A stretch of DNA of 57,113 bases from Deltaproteobacteria bacterium (GCA_016186995.1 JACPKQ010000025.1:1-57113); one strand, 5' to 3'. Positions 1 to 10,080 are shown, numbered from the stretch's first letter. Program-made: numbers and translations. The notes: generated by a model not told the origin, from the sequence alone.

Positions 1-556
1 GACCTAAGCCGAGGCTGAAAAGCGTAGGCGATGGATAACAGGTTAATATTCCTGTACCATCAGAATGGCGTTATACTGAAGGGGTGACGGAGAAGGATAA
101 GTTATCCGGGTGATGGAAGTCCCGGTTCAAGCTTGTAGGGGGACTCGTAGGAAAATCCGCGAGTCGTTAACCCTGAGAAGCGATGACGAGGAGCTTGCTC
201 CGCAAAGTAACTGATTCCATGCTCCCTAGAAAAGCCTCGTAAGAAGTCATTCTGGTGCTCGTACCGTAAACCGACACAGGTGGGTGAGTAGAGAATACTA
301 AGGCGCTTGAGAGAACCTTGGTTAAGGAACTCGGCAAAATAGCACCGTAACTTCGGGAAAAGGTGTGCCCTTTGTAAGTGATAGCTCCTGCGAGCTTGAG
401 CTGAGAAGGGTTGCAATAATCAGGCTGTGGCGACTGTTTATCAAAAACACAGGGCTCTGCAAAATCGAAAGATGATGTATAGGGTCTGACGCCTGCCCGG
501 TGCTGGAAGGTTAAGAGGAGATATTAGCTTCGGCAAAGTGTTGAATCGAAGCCCCA

Positions 557-611
<55 letters not shown>

Positions 612-1271
612 GAATTAATATTGCCCCTTATGCAAAGCAATTTCATAAGAGAAAAACCGGCTTATAACGGTGAAGCCCTAACATTTTTAACCGTAACGAC
701 TGATAGCATTAAGCTATCGGTAGTTGTTGCTATACTATCTTTTAAGATGGTATAAATCTAAAACAACTACAAGACGCCGGTCCCTAAAATGGCAAATGAG
801 GAATATATAAGTGGTTATGTCGATGGTGAAGGAAGCTTTTGTGTTTCTTTTTCACCAAGTTCGAGACATCGATTTGGTTGGGAAATACGTCCCAGTTTTT
901 CTGTAAGTCAAAATCAAGATAGATCAGAAGTTCTTGATTTGATGAAGAAACTTTGGAATGTAGGAACCGTAAGGCCTGATCGATCTGATAACACACTTAA
1001 GTATGAAATAAGATCAATGAATGATCTTATTGAAAAGGTTATTCCACATTTTCAGAAATTTCCTTTAATCTCATCAAAGAAAAAAGATTTCAAATTATTT
1101 GCATCGATATGTGAAGTTATTTGGAATAAAAAGCATCTAGAGAAAGATGGTTTTGTAAGAATAGTGCATTTAGCTTTTCAGATGAACCCATCAGGAAAAA
1201 GGAAATATAAAAAAGAAACCATTTTAGGTGATGATATAGTCTATGCCACTGGATAACAGTGGAATTACATG
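612..1271 (+). other. Group I self-splicing intron in 23S rRNA helix region (E. coli site 1951)
   Basis: Counting from the modified-U segment of E. coli 23S, the break lies after U1951. The upstream exon ends GGGT (608-611), and the intron carries an internal guide GCCC at 623-626 that can form P1 with a terminal U.G pair. The intron ends in G (1271), the expected omega-G. A P5-like hairpin GGCTT/AAGCC sits at 659-677. P7 can form between GACT (698-701) and AGTC (1238-1241). P9 is a perfect CCACTG/CAGTGG hairpin at 1246-1262. Site 1951 is a known bacterial group I site (an example occurs in Coxiella). The endonuclease ORF lies between the two P7 strands, i.e. in the P8 region. The subgroup was not assigned. 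Confidence 0.9.
789..1256 (+). CDS. LAGLIDADG homing endonuclease of the 23S rRNA intron
   Basis: A 155-residue protein with one LAGLIDADG-type motif near the N-terminus (ISGYVDGEGSF, residues 7-17). The second acidic residue, a metal ligand in the family, is present. Single-motif members of about 150-160 residues act as homodimers that cut the intronless rRNA gene and drive intron homing. The start ATG at 789 is the first after the core structure. The final codons overlap the intron core: the S-like segment (1233-1241) is coding, and the stop TAA lies in the P9 loop, so protein and ribozyme share sequence. The frame is intact, so the enzyme could be active, but nothing here proves it. Possible maturase activity is also undetermined. 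Confidence 0.9.
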   Translation: MANEEYISGYVDGEGSFCVSFSPSSRHRFGWEIRPSFSVSQNQDRSEVLDLMKKLWNVGTVRPDRSDNTLKYEIRSMNDLIEKVIPHFQKFPLISSKKKDFKLFASICEVIWNKKHLEKDGFVRIVHLAFQMNPSGKRKYKKETILGDDIVYATG

Positions 1272-1304
<33 letters not shown>

Positions 1305-1748
1305 CAGCGCTGTCTCAACCAAGGGCTCAGCGAAATTGAAGACGCAGTGCAAATACTGCGTACCCGCAGCAAGACGGAAAGACCCTGTGCACCTTTACTA
1401 TAACTTGATAATGATTTTCGAGGTGATTTGTGCAGGATAGGTGGGAGACTTTGAAACGGAGGCGCTAGTTTCCGTGGAGTCAACCTTGAAATACCACCCT
1501 GATTACTTTGAGATTCTAACCTAGGAGAGTTCATCCTCTCCAGGGACATTGTCTGGTGGGTAGTTTGACTGGGGCGGTTGCCTCCAAAATAGTAACGGAG
1601 GCGTGCAAAGGTTCGCTCAGGTTGGGTGGAAACCAACCTATAGAGTGTAAAGGCATAAGCGAGCTTAACTGTGAGACCTACAAGTCGATCAGATGCGAAA
1701 GCAGGCCTTAGTGATCCGGTGGCTCCAAGTGGAAGGGCCATCGCTCAT

Positions 1749-1869
<121 letters not shown>

Positions 1870-1882
1870 TGGCTGTTCGCCA

Positions 1883-1938
<56 letters not shown>

Positions 1939-2281
1939 TGCTGTGGGCGAAGGATATTTGAGGGTGACCTGTCCCTAGTACGAGAGGACCGGGACGGACG
2001 AACCTCTAGTGCACCAGTTGTCACGCCAGTGGCATGGCTGGGTAGCTATGTTCGGAATGGATAAATGCTGAAAGCATATAAGCATGAAGCCATCCCCAAG
2101 ATAAGATATCCCTGGGGCTTCGGCCCCCTAAAGACCCGTCAAAGACTATGACGTTGATAGGTCACATGTGGAAGCATAGTAATATGTGGAGCAGAGTGAT
2201 ACTAATGGGTCGTGAGGCTTATCTTATTTTTTTTCGTGAGATCTTCAATCTTTCTTACAGTTGTCATTAAGTTATTAGACT

Positions 2282-2397
2282 TGTGGTGTCTATAGCGTAG
2301 GGGCAACACCCGATCCCATTCCGAACTCGGCAGTTAAGCCCTACAGCGGCGATGGTACTACGAAGGTAGCTTTGTGGGAGAGTAGCACGATGCCACA
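2282..2397 (+). rRNA. rrf: 5S ribosomal RNA
   Basis: About 116 nt with the canonical CGATCCCATTCCGAACTCGG loop B/C segment and closing helix I, in which TGTGG at 2282 pairs with CCACA ending at 2397. It follows the 23S gene by about 57 nt and precedes a perfect terminator, the usual end of an rRNA operon. No tRNA gene is visible in the 23S-5S spacer. Confidence 0.96.
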
Positions 2398-2405
2398 TTT
2401 TTCTT

Positions 2406-2443
2406 AAAGGGATAGGTAGAAATACCTATCCCTTTTTATTTTT
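2406..2443 (+). terminator. Rho-independent terminator of the rRNA operon
   Basis: A perfect 13-bp stem (2406-2418 with 2423-2435; core GGGATAGGTA/TACCTATCCC) closed by a GAAA tetraloop and followed by a T-rich run. It lies immediately after 5S rRNA. Confidence 0.92.
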
Positions 2444-2538
2444 AAACTAAAGTTAATATTATTTTAGGTTGTTTTGAATTTAAGCAGAAAATAGAAAAAG
2501 TATTGATTAAATGCATGTTTTAAGATTTTCTAATCTGC

Positions 2539-2567
2539 TTAAGTTATTGAAAATGCTGTATTATAAA
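2539..2567 (+). promoter_or_regulatory. Weak sigma-70-like promoter candidate upstream of the 940-aa secreted protein
   Basis: The 2444-2693 spacer holds no gene. The best promoter-like pair is TTAAGT, 17 nt, TATAAA. The -35 is poor and the -10 good, and a leader of about 120 nt would result. A small AAACAC/GTGTTT palindrome follows near 2620. This is a pattern-based guess only. Confidence 0.3.
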
Positions 2568-2693
2568 GCACGAGGTGAATGAATTAACCTTGCAGGATAA
2601 AGTTCATCGTGTTATCAAACACCCGTGTTTTAGAGTAGCTTCAAGAAAAACATCCGCTCTTTTAAATATTTTTTTTTGGAAAGGAGAGAAATT

Positions 2694-5516
2694 TTGGGGA
2701 GCAGACCAGCCTTTTTTTTCAATTTAATTTGTTTCTTTTTTACTTTTCAAACCTATGCAGGGGTGGGTGGGTATATTGATGATATTGGAAGAGTGGATCA
2801 AAAACTTTTCCAAATGCTTAGAAGATGGGATGTTGAAGACTTTAGAACATTGATAGATCCTGAAACAAAAAGACTTTTACAAGGCGCAGATATTCTTCCA
2901 GAACATGTTTTAGTAGGGTTAGATATTGGTGATATTAAAGCTGCACAGGCTTTATTTCGTTCTGACTTTGAAAAGCAACTAGGGCGTGTTGTAAAAAGTC
3001 ATGAGTATCAACAGTTAGATTCACTTTCTAAAACAAGATTCCATGAAGCCATTGGGCATTTTAAAGAAATCAGGAGATTTTTTACAACCCCTGGAAGATC
3101 ACCTTTTTTTGACGAGAGCATTGAAAATGTATTTCGCTTTCTTGTTTCAGAGGAAGATTATATTGCTCATTTCCAAGGGTTGAGAAGAGAAGAGATTTTA
3201 GAAAAAGCTTATACAAGACAAGGACAACGATTAAGTCGTGTTCTTGCGGTTCCTCTGAGATCGAAAAGTGAGCGGCTTTTAGAGGAAGCTGAAAGATTGG
3301 ATTTACTTCGCACTCTTAAAATTAAATATGGAGAAACACTTGAAAAATTATCTCGAAAACAAGTTGAAGTAAATCGTATAGAGTTTACTAGACCTTGGTC
3401 AAAAATGGGTCAAAAAAAATTAGAGGCTTTAAGAAATGAGGTGCAAGATTTTGAAAAAGCTCTTCAAAAACTTTTAGATCAAATGGCTCTTCTTCGAAAT
3501 AATGGAGATATGCTCCATCTTAGTTTTTCTACTGCGTTTTTAGAATCAGTTAAAAAACTAGTGGGGGTCGAGCCTGATATTTCAAAAATTGTTATGTCAG
3601 GACCGGCAGAGATGGGTAGGTTTGTAGGAGATGTGTGGGTGGGAACATGTAATTTTGGTTATAAGACAAGAAAACTTCTTCCAAGAAAATCTGTTGTAAA
3701 GGCTATTGTGATTCTGGATGGGGTGACAGTGATGGTACTTGCTTTTAGTATTGTTGTTCCTCCGACTAAATCTGTTGTTGGAGATTTTCTGACTATGCTT
3801 GCTTTTAAAGCCTTGTGGTGGAAGTATAAAGAATTTTTAGAAACGGATCATGATGAACCTACAGGAAAACTAATACCTAGAAAAGAAGGCGAGGTTGTAG
3901 AAGTGCTTCGTGCTGGAGAACTTAAACATGATTTAGCTCTCGCTTGTCCTGTATGTCATCCAAGGGAAGGAAAGGACTTTTCTGAAGAGTGGAAACAGCA
4001 TGGTATGAATGAACTTCTTCAAATTGATAATCCAAAACTCAAGGGAAATTTAAATACACTTTTTATGGCAATGTTCTATGCTAATAGCGCTGCTCTGACA
4101 GAGCCTATGATTCGTGGGCGAGATATGTATATAGGAATTTTAAAGTCTGTGCTTACCTTTAAAGATACTTATGTTACCAACGAAATTTTACAAAATGTTC
4201 TTCTTTTAAGATTAGGTAAAAAAGCAGAAACCTATGAAGAAAGAAAAATGCTTCTTCAAGATATTAACGCTTCGATTCTAAGTAATTACTGGATTGTAGA
4301 GTTTGCTTTTTTTCATCCTATTATTGAGCCAAATCTTGGTGCTTTGACAAGTAAATTTCTTTATCATCAACTATTTCAACATTATCTTCATAGACAACCT
4401 CAAATTATAAGCATGCGTTATGATAAGATTTCTGAGTTTTTAAAAGAGTTAAAAAAGAAAGAAGATGAGGTTATTAAAAAAGCAAAAGAGTTTGGTTTTA
4501 AGGTGGATGATATTTCGTTAGGAGACGCAGGAACAGTTGCAAGAACAACAAAAGAAAAGGTTCATTTTATAGAAACCTCTAAACTTGCACTTTTAGGTGA
4601 GTTTCTTATTGAGCAGGAAAATACACTTAATGTAGATCCAATTCAAAGTTTAGATTTGCTTCCACGGGTTGAAAAAGCTCGAGAAAAAGTTGAAGAAGCT
4701 TTTAAAACTAAGAGAATTTATCTACCAGGTATTGAAAATCGTGCTTTTATTTTTGAAGCCTCAGAAGAAGGAGAAAGGCTTCAAAAAAGAAAGATCATTG
4801 AAGATATGATTGAAGAAGTTAAAGAAATGCAACGCAATTTCCTTGAAAATCACCTGATGAGTGGTTTTGTAAATATTAATAATGCTCAAGCAGAATTAGC
4901 CGCTAAGCTGAATCGAGAGTTTCCAAAAACCTCGGAAGAGCTTGATGAGTCTTTAGGAACGTTGAGACCTCAATTTGAATCAGAAATATTAAACATACAG
5001 AAAGAGTATGAAGTTGAATTAGAATCCTTAAAACAAGAGATTGAAGATGGAAATATTGAAAACGCAGCACAAACACAAGAAGAGTTGAGAGAGCGATATC
5101 AGAAACGTTATAAGAATATTATTGTTGGAAGTATTGAAAAAGGAGAGATAGCAAAAGAAGTCACAACCCAAAAAATCTCACAAATTTTAGATAATCAAAA
5201 CAAACTTGTTGAAGAAGTTTCAGATTTTAAAAATGAATATGGTAAATTTATCATTCAAAATATTGATTCTTTAGCTCAAGTCCAAAAAACATTAGAAACA
5301 CAGGATGAAAAAATAACAACTTTAATGGATGTTTTAGCTGGAGAGTTTCAACAAGCAAAAATTGAACGAGCCGAGATGAAAAAACTTCTTCAAAACATTG
5401 ATTCCAATCTAGCTCAGAACTTAAGTTTACTTCAGGAAAATTCATATGAGACTTCAGAAAAACTCGACAATATCCAAGCCCTTCTTCAAGAAATCAGAGA
5501 AGCTCTGAAGCAGTAA
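2694..5516 (+). CDS. Large secreted coiled-coil protein of unknown function
   Basis: I do not recognise this family. The start chosen is TTG at 2694, because AAGGAG (2681-2686) lies 7 nt before it. This makes a 940-residue protein beginning with a clear signal peptide (hydrophobic FFFNLICFFF, cleavage probably after TYA). The reading frame could extend six codons upstream, but that would include the ribosome-binding site. The mature protein is charged and helical. A hydrophobic stretch near residues 335-375 could be one or two membrane segments. A CPVC pair sits near residue 420. The last 300 residues are strongly coiled-coil (long E/K/Q heptads ending near the C-terminus). It stands alone downstream of the rRNA operon. 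A structural or envelope-associated role is inference. Confidence 0.8.
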   Translation: MGSRPAFFFNLICFFFTFQTYAGVGGYIDDIGRVDQKLFQMLRRWDVEDFRTLIDPETKRLLQGADILPEHVLVGLDIGDIKAAQALFRSDFEKQLGRVVKSHEYQQLDSLSKTRFHEAIGHFKEIRRFFTTPGRSPFFDESIENVFRFLVSEEDYIAHFQGLRREEILEKAYTRQGQRLSRVLAVPLRSKSERLLEEAERLDLLRTLKIKYGETLEKLSRKQVEVNRIEFTRPWSKMGQKKLEALRNEVQDFEKALQKLLDQMALLRNNGDMLHLSFSTAFLESVKKLVGVEPDISKIVMSGPAEMGRFVGDVWVGTCNFGYKTRKLLPRKSVVKAIVILDGVTVMVLAFSIVVPPTKSVVGDFLTMLAFKALWWKYKEFLETDHDEPTGKLIPRKEGEVVEVLRAGELKHDLALACPVCHPREGKDFSEEWKQHGMNELLQIDNPKLKGNLNTLFMAMFYANSAALTEPMIRGRDMYIGILKSVLTFKDTYVTNEILQNVLLLRLGKKAETYEERKMLLQDINASILSNYWIVEFAFFHPIIEPNLGALTSKFLYHQLFQHYLHRQPQIISMRYDKISEFLKELKKKEDEVIKKAKEFGFKVDDISLGDAGTVARTTKEKVHFIETSKLALLGEFLIEQENTLNVDPIQSLDLLPRVEKAREKVEEAFKTKRIYLPGIENRAFIFEASEEGERLQKRKIIEDMIEEVKEMQRNFLENHLMSGFVNINNAQAELAAKLNREFPKTSEELDESLGTLRPQFESEILNIQKEYEVELESLKQEIEDGNIENAAQTQEELRERYQKRYKNIIVGSIEKGEIAKEVTTQKISQILDNQNKLVEEVSDFKNEYGKFIIQNIDSLAQVQKTLETQDEKITTLMDVLAGEFQQAKIERAEMKKLLQNIDSNLAQNLSLLQENSYETSEKLDNIQALLQEIREALKQ

Positions 5517-5587
5517 GGAAGGGTATAATACGAATTATATCTTTCGCTGCGCTCAAGATGACAAGGGGCCTGCTCAAAATGACACGT

Positions 5588-5670
5588 ATCCATGAGAGAA
5601 TTGGGGCGCTGTTTTTTTGCGCACGTTTAGGAGCAAAAAATATGCCCCCAATTCAGAAGCAAGGTTGTAG
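5588..5670 (+). repeat. Covarying-hairpin dispersed repeat, copy 1
   Basis: The element runs from ATCCATGAG to AAGGTTGTAG. Outer stem GAATTGGGGC (5598-5607) pairs with 5644-5654. The inner stem is TTTTTTGC (5613-5620) with GCAAAAAA (5633-5640). The loop is GCACGTTTAGGA (5621-5632). Other copies lie near 27309, 42053, 43331 and 48100. Confidence 0.85.
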
Positions 5671-5818
5671 AAAAAGAATTCTAGGACAACACTTACGTGT
5701 TGAGATTGCTTCGCTATGCTCGCAATGACAGGAGGATTTCCCTACTCAGAACCAAGAATGTAGAAAAAGAAATACTAGATTCCTGCTTTCTTGAGGAATG
5801 ACATATCTAGGGATTTAA

Positions 5819-5847
5819 TTGACAAAATATATAAGATTTTAGATGTT
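5819..5847 (+). promoter_or_regulatory. Promoter candidate for the small secreted protein
   Basis: A perfect -35 TTGACA (5819-5824) lies 17 nt before a poor -10 (GATGTT). TAGATG at a 15-nt spacing is an alternative. The position is suitable, with the GTGGAGG ribosome-binding site at 5853-5859. Confidence 0.35.
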
Positions 5848-5866
5848 TTAGAGTGGAGGTATCGTT

Positions 5867-6199
5867 ATGAAGAAGGTGTTGTTTTTTCTATTTTTTATTG
5901 TCATTCCATCATTATCCATGACCGAGGGTGGTTTTGGTACTGTGAAAGTTGCCTGTGTGGACATTGAAGCAGCCAGTTATTCTGGAAATGCTTCCAATGG
6001 GACTTTTCAGGCCATGCTTCGCTTTAAGAATGGCCGAACTTTTTATAAGAACTTTATGGCACCCAATGGTTTGGAGAATACTTCACAATTTTTGAAAGAT
6101 TTGAAAAATTGCGATTCGTTGGATTTATTTTACACACGCAATTCATCTTCAAATATGTTGATGGTGACTACTTTTGCTGTGAATTTTAAATTTGAGTAA
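5867..6199 (+). CDS. Small secreted protein, unknown
   Basis: 110 residues with a typical signal peptide (MKKVLFFLFFIVIPSLS) after a strong GTGGAGG ribosome-binding site. The mature part is about 90 residues, with cysteines near residues 30 and 97 that could form a disulfide in the periplasm, and alternating beta-type sequence. I see no recognisable family. It resembles in size and layout the other small secreted protein at 19915 (signal peptide, two cysteines, beta-rich), but I cannot claim homology. Confidence 0.75.
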   Translation: MKKVLFFLFFIVIPSLSMTEGGFGTVKVACVDIEAASYSGNASNGTFQAMLRFKNGRTFYKNFMAPNGLENTSQFLKDLKNCDSLDLFYTRNSSSNMLMVTTFAVNFKFE

Positions 6200-6293
6200 G
6201 TGTCATTATACTTAAGCATCTCAAGATCATTGAAAAAAATCTCAAAGCCTTTGGGGCGGGTTTCTTGGGCCGGAGATAATATTTTAGCTTCTC

Positions 6294-6322
6294 TTTACAA
6301 TTGCAAAGACCTTTCCTATGAT
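6294..6322 (+). promoter_or_regulatory. Sigma-70-type promoter for yebC-ruvCAB
   Basis: TTTACA (6294-6299), a 17-nt spacer, and TATGAT (6317-6322) lie just upstream of the yebC ribosome-binding site GGGAG (6336-6340). Transcription would start near 6329. Confidence 0.5.
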
Positions 6323-6346
6323 AAGTTTCACTTAAGGGAGTTCTTG

Positions 6347-7099
6347 ATGTCAGGGCATAGTAAGTGGAAAACAATCAAACATAAAAAGGGTGCAGCAGAT
6401 GCAAAGAGGGGCAAGCTTTTTACTAAGCTTATTAAAGAAATTGCGGTAGCAGCTCGTATTGGTGGTGGTATGGTAGAAAATAATCCACGTTTAAGAGCTG
6501 CTGTTCAAACAGCGCGCGATAATAGTATGCCGATGAGTAATGTTGAGCGTGCTATTAAGCGAGGCACTGGCCAGATTGAAGGTGCGAGTTATGAAGAAGT
6601 CACTTACGAAGGTTATGGCCCAGGTGGTGCTGCCATTCTTATTGAAAGCTTAACAGATAATAAAAATCGTACTGTTGCAGATGTTCGATCCATTTTAACT
6701 AAATGTGGTGGCAGTATGGGCGCGTTGGGATGTGTTGCGTGGATGTTTGAGCAAAAGGGTTTGATTATTGTTAATAAAAAAGAAGCGAGTGAAGAAAAAC
6801 TTATGGAAGTAGCACTTGAAGCGGGGGCTGAAGATATTGTGGACGAAAAAGATACCTTTGAAGTGAAAATGAATGCTCATGATTTTGAAAAAGTACAAGA
6901 AGCTTTGAAGACGCATAACATTAAGTGGGAATTAGCAGAAATATCCATGCTTCCTAAAAATGAAGTTAAACTTTCAGGTAAAGAAGCAGAGCAAATATTA
7001 AAACTTATGGAAAATCTTGAAGATTGCGATGATGTTCAAAAAGTTTATTCTAATTTTGATATTGATGAAAGTGAACTTGAAAGGGTTTCAGGGGGTTAA
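6347..7099 (+). CDS. yebC: YebC/TACO1-family regulatory protein
   Basis: 250 residues beginning [20 protein letters not shown], the signature N-terminus of YebC. The frame is open upstream to 6200, but the ATG at 6347 has an AGGGAG ribosome-binding site and the family start. YebC proteins are cytosolic three-domain proteins, described both as DNA-binding regulators and as translation factors that relieve ribosome stalling. The gene often precedes ruvC in bacteria, and here the stop overlaps the ruvC start by one base (7099), so the four genes form one operon. Full family length with no odd residues noticed. Confidence 0.96.
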   Translation: MSGHSKWKTIKHKKGAADAKRGKLFTKLIKEIAVAARIGGGMVENNPRLRAAVQTARDNSMPMSNVERAIKRGTGQIEGASYEEVTYEGYGPGGAAILIESLTDNKNRTVADVRSILTKCGGSMGALGCVAWMFEQKGLIIVNKKEASEEKLMEVALEAGAEDIVDEKDTFEVKMNAHDFEKVQEALKTHNIKWELAEISMLPKNEVKLSGKEAEQILKLMENLEDCDDVQKVYSNFDIDESELERVSGG

Positions 7100-7593
7100 T
7101 GTCTCTTATTTTAGGAATTGATCCTGGGTCTTTAAAAACGGGATACGGTCTTATTAAAGTTGAAGGCTCCACTCTTAAGCATGTCGATAACGGTGTTATC
7201 TGGCTTAATTCTGAGAAGGATATAACTCAAAGAGTTAAGAAGATATACTTCAAAATTAAAGAATTACTTGAACAATTTAAACCTCAGGAAGTCGCTATTG
7301 AAAAAATATTTTATGCTAAAAATGTAAAATCACTTTTACATTTAGGTGAGGCGCGGGGGGCGGCTATTGTTGCAGCATTGACGTGTGGTCTTCAAGTTTC
7401 AGAATATTCAGCTTTAGAGGTCAAAAAGGCTGTGGTAGGATATGGAAAAGCTCCCAAGGAACAGGTACAAAGAATGATGCGGATGTTGTTAAACCTCAAA
7501 GAAAACCCACTCGAAGATGCTGCTGATGCACTGGCTGTTGCTATGTGCCATTTTCAAATATCTCAGTATCGAAAAAGGATAAGTCAAGCATGA
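7099..7593 (+). CDS. ruvC: Holliday junction endodeoxyribonuclease RuvC
   Basis: 164 residues with the RNase H-fold catalytic acids in the expected places: D8 (in LGIDPG), E68 (VAIEKIFY), and D140 and D143 (LEDAADALA). It resolves Holliday junctions symmetrically together with RuvAB in recombination and repair. It is translationally coupled at both ends: its start overlaps the yebC stop, and its stop TGA overlaps the ruvA ATG. Confidence 0.97.
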   Translation: MSLILGIDPGSLKTGYGLIKVEGSTLKHVDNGVIWLNSEKDITQRVKKIYFKIKELLEQFKPQEVAIEKIFYAKNVKSLLHLGEARGAAIVAALTCGLQVSEYSALEVKKAVVGYGKAPKEQVQRMMRMLLNLKENPLEDAADALAVAMCHFQISQYRKRISQA

Positions 7594-8165
7594 TTGGGTA
7601 CTTACAGGGGAAAATTCAAGAGAAGCTAGCAGGTGAAGTTATCATTAATGTAAATGGGGTGGGGTATGAAGTCACTGTTCCACTTCAAATTTTTTCAACG
7701 TTGGGTAAAAAAGGCTCCGACATTAGTTTGTTTATTTACACCCATGTCCGAGAAAATATTTTTGATCTTTATGGCTTTCAAACACTGGATGAAAAAAACC
7801 TTTTTTTGACATTAATGAGTGTCAACGGTGTAGGTCCAAAACTTGCTCTTGCGATTCTTTCAGGAATGCCTTTTGAAAAATTAAAAACAGTTTTAGCACA
7901 AGGTCAAATTGGGGCGCTTTCTTCTATACCGGGCATTGGTAAGAAAAAAGCGGAAAGGCTTCTTGTTGAACTTAAAGGAAAAATTAAAATGACTGATTCT
8001 GCAGGGAGGGTGTTTTCCTCTTACTTTGATGATGCAGTGAGTGCTCTTGTAAACTTAGGATACAAAGAACAAGAGGTGCGTGAAAAAATGAACCAGATTG
8101 ATGGCGAAGGAATGGGAGTCGAGGATCTTATTAAAGGAGTTCTCAAGGAGTACTCAAGGGCATGA
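7590..8165 (+). CDS. ruvA: Holliday junction branch-migration protein RuvA
   Basis: 191 residues from the ATG at 7590, giving the family N-terminus MIGYLQGKI. The frame opens earlier (7545), but that lies inside ruvC. It has the N-terminal OB-fold, then two helix-hairpin-helix segments ([13 protein letters not shown] and [13 protein letters not shown]), and a C-terminal domain that contacts RuvB. The tetramer holds the four-way junction and loads RuvB rings. The stop overlaps the ruvB start in an ATGA. Confidence 0.97.
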   Translation: MIGYLQGKIQEKLAGEVIINVNGVGYEVTVPLQIFSTLGKKGSDISLFIYTHVRENIFDLYGFQTLDEKNLFLTLMSVNGVGPKLALAILSGMPFEKLKTVLAQGQIGALSSIPGIGKKKAERLLVELKGKIKMTDSAGRVFSSYFDDAVSALVNLGYKEQEVREKMNQIDGEGMGVEDLIKGVLKEYSRA

Positions 8166-9193
8166 GTGAAGAAACCAGGTTTGTAACACCTTCGATTTTA
8201 ACGGAAGAAGAAACTTCTTTTGATGCCACCCTGCGCCCACAAAGCTTTCAAGATTATGTAGGTCAAAAAAAACTTGTTGAAAATCTTAAGGTATTTATCG
8301 AGGCTGCACAAAAAAGAGGAGAACCACTCGACCACTGTCTTTTTTCGGGCCCCCCAGGCTTAGGAAAAACATCCCTTGCTATTATTATTGCACGAGAAAT
8401 GGGAAGCCATCTTATTTCAACTTCAGGCCCTATTTTAGAAAAAACTGGAGATTTAGCCGCTGTTCTCACTAATTTAAAAGAAGGTGAAGTTCTTTTTATT
8501 GATGAAATTCATCGATTGAATGCCACTGTAGAAGAGATTCTTTACCCGGCTATGGAAGATTATAAGTTAGATCTTATTATTGGTCAGGGACCAAGCGCAA
8601 GAACGATCAAACTTGATTTACCTAGATTTACTCTTGTTGGAGCAACCACAAGAACAGGACTTTTGACCTCTCCTTTAAGAGATCGTTTTGGTTTTATTTC
8701 AAGACTCAATTATTACAACGCTGAAGAGCTTCAAAAAATAATTACGCGTAGCGCACATATCTTAAAAGTAGAAATGAAAGAAGATGGGGGTTTCGAAATT
8801 GCAAAGCGTTCACGAGGAACACCCCGTATTGCTAATCGTCTTTTAAAACGGGTTCGTGATTTTGCACAAGTTCGAGCAGAAGGTATCATCACCAAGCAAG
8901 TGGCTAAAGAGTCTTTAGATATGATGGATGTTGATGAAAGAGGGTTCGATGCGATGGATAGACGTATTCTTCTTACCATTATTGAAAAGTTTAATGGTGG
9001 GCCGGTGGGTATTGAAACGATCTCTTCAGCCCTTCATGAAGAAAAAGACACAATTGAAGACGTGTATGAACCTTATCTCATTCAAGAGGGTTTTATTAAT
9101 AGAACTTCTCGTGGGCGAGTGGCTACAGAATTAGCTTACAAACACTTGAGGATAGCCTATCAAGTTAAATCAGAGCAATTAGACCTTGTTTAA
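8162..9193 (+). CDS. ruvB: Holliday junction branch-migration helicase RuvB
   Basis: 343 residues. The AAA+ ATPase has Walker A GPPGLGKT (63-70), Walker [10 protein letters not shown] (111-119) and the GATTRTGLL...RDRFG sensor/arginine-finger region. A winged-helix C-terminus ends in [12 protein letters not shown]. It is the motor that drives branch migration with RuvA. Last gene of the operon; its end overlaps the convergent coaE end by 15 nt. Confidence 0.98.
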   Translation: MSEETRFVTPSILTEEETSFDATLRPQSFQDYVGQKKLVENLKVFIEAAQKRGEPLDHCLFSGPPGLGKTSLAIIIAREMGSHLISTSGPILEKTGDLAAVLTNLKEGEVLFIDEIHRLNATVEEILYPAMEDYKLDLIIGQGPSARTIKLDLPRFTLVGATTRTGLLTSPLRDRFGFISRLNYYNAEELQKIITRSAHILKVEMKEDGGFEIAKRSRGTPRIANRLLKRVRDFAQVRAEGIITKQVAKESLDMMDVDERGFDAMDRRILLTIIEKFNGGPVGIETISSALHEEKDTIEDVYEPYLIQEGFINRTSRGRVATELAYKHLRIAYQVKSEQLDLV

Positions 9194-9787
9194 TAACTCT
9201 TTCCATATTTTCTGAACTTGTTTTTTTGTTTCTTCTAAGCTTCCTGAATTATCAATAATCCACTCAGCGTGTTTCTTTTTTTCAACTTCAGGCATTTGAG
9301 AATTTATAATTTTATCAAAATAAGGCCACAGATTTTTCTTCTTTTCATTTTTTAAAAATCGTTCTTTTTGAACTTTTGCGTTACAAGTAACGACAATAAT
9401 ATCACTTAATTGTTTATGAAATTTAGATTCAATAATCAAAGTTGCTTCAAAAATCACGACTCGTTTATTCTTACTAAAAGCTTCGTGTGCAAGATCCCGA
9501 GCATGAGACTGAATTTCAGGATGCATGATATCTTCCAGTTCTTTTTTCTTTTCAGGCAGTGCCCATACAATTTTTGAAAGAGCCACTTTATCGACTTTAT
9601 TGTCTTGGGTGATAACACCCGGGCCAAAGCTGTTTTTTATTTTATTAAAAATATTGGAGTTGGATTGAAGAAGCTCTGTATTAAGCTTATCAGCATCAAT
9701 AATAACAGCACCTAGCTTTTCAAAAAGAGAGGTTACCGTTGACTTTCCACACCCTAAATTCCCTGTGAGGCCTATGAACTTTCCCAT
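9179..9787 (-). CDS. coaE: Dephospho-CoA kinase
   Basis: 202 residues, P-loop GNLGCGKS at 9-16, followed by DADKL (substrate-binding DAD) and the expected LID region rich in K/R. It phosphorylates the 3'-hydroxyl of dephospho-CoA, the last step of CoA synthesis. A CoaBC homologue for an earlier step is at 18631. Single gene on the minus strand, convergent with ruvB. No clear ribosome-binding site is seen before the ATG, in an AT-only stretch (ATATATATATAATTATAG). Confidence 0.95.
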   Translation of the reverse strand: MGKFIGLTGNLGCGKSTVTSLFEKLGAVIIDADKLNTELLQSNSNIFNKIKNSFGPGVITQDNKVDKVALSKIVWALPEKKKELEDIMHPEIQSHARDLAHEAFSKNKRVVIFEATLIIESKFHKQLSDIIVVTCNAKVQKERFLKNEKKKNLWPYFDKIINSQMPEVEKKKHAEWIIDNSGSLEETKKQVQKIWKELLNKV

Positions 9788-10080
9788 GACTATAATTATA
9801 TATATATTATGAGTAATATCAATAAGTTATATTATTTCTATTAAGCCAATACTCAGCATGATATAATGAATAAGAGATATTTTCTCCAAAGTTCGAATTC
9901 TTGTGAAGAAATAGTCAGTATCTGGAGCGGAAGTAAAGCGCAGCCCAAAATTTGTAAAAAAATAGATACTGGATCCCTGCCTTCGCAGGGATGACAGAGA
10001 GTTCGTATGGAACAAATACAGCGAGCCATGAAGCGGAAGATACTGCTATTTCAAGAATTTAGGTTTGTGGATGTAAAGTC
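9788..10080. repeat. Intergenic repeats upstream of the Ser/Thr kinase
   Basis: Contains a palindrome ATCCCTGC/GCAGGGAT (9973-9992) of the common GGATCCCTGC...GATGACA type. A CTGGAGCGGAAGTAAAGCGCAG segment near 9920-9943 recurs near 30888. ACAGCGAGCCATGAAGCG near 10020 recurs near 27399. No gene is seen. Confidence 0.65.

Larger units (their letters stand above)
5517..5866. repeat. Intergenic cluster of dispersed repeats (no gene)
   Basis: The 350 nt hold several modules found elsewhere in the window. GGGTATAATACGAATTATAT at 5521-5540 is shared exactly with 30813-30832. A full covarying-hairpin element lies at 5588-5670. A GCTTCGC...GCAATGACA segment sits near 5707-5730. A 3'-half copy of the hairpin element's tail (CCTACTCAGAACCAAGAATG) is at about 5741-5760. 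No coding potential is seen. The last 50 nt carry the promoter and ribosome-binding site of the next gene. Confidence 0.8.

Noticed and set aside
9885-9900. tRNA T-loop-like GTTCGAATTC
   Set aside because: No acceptor stem, anticodon arm or D-loop can be drawn around it.
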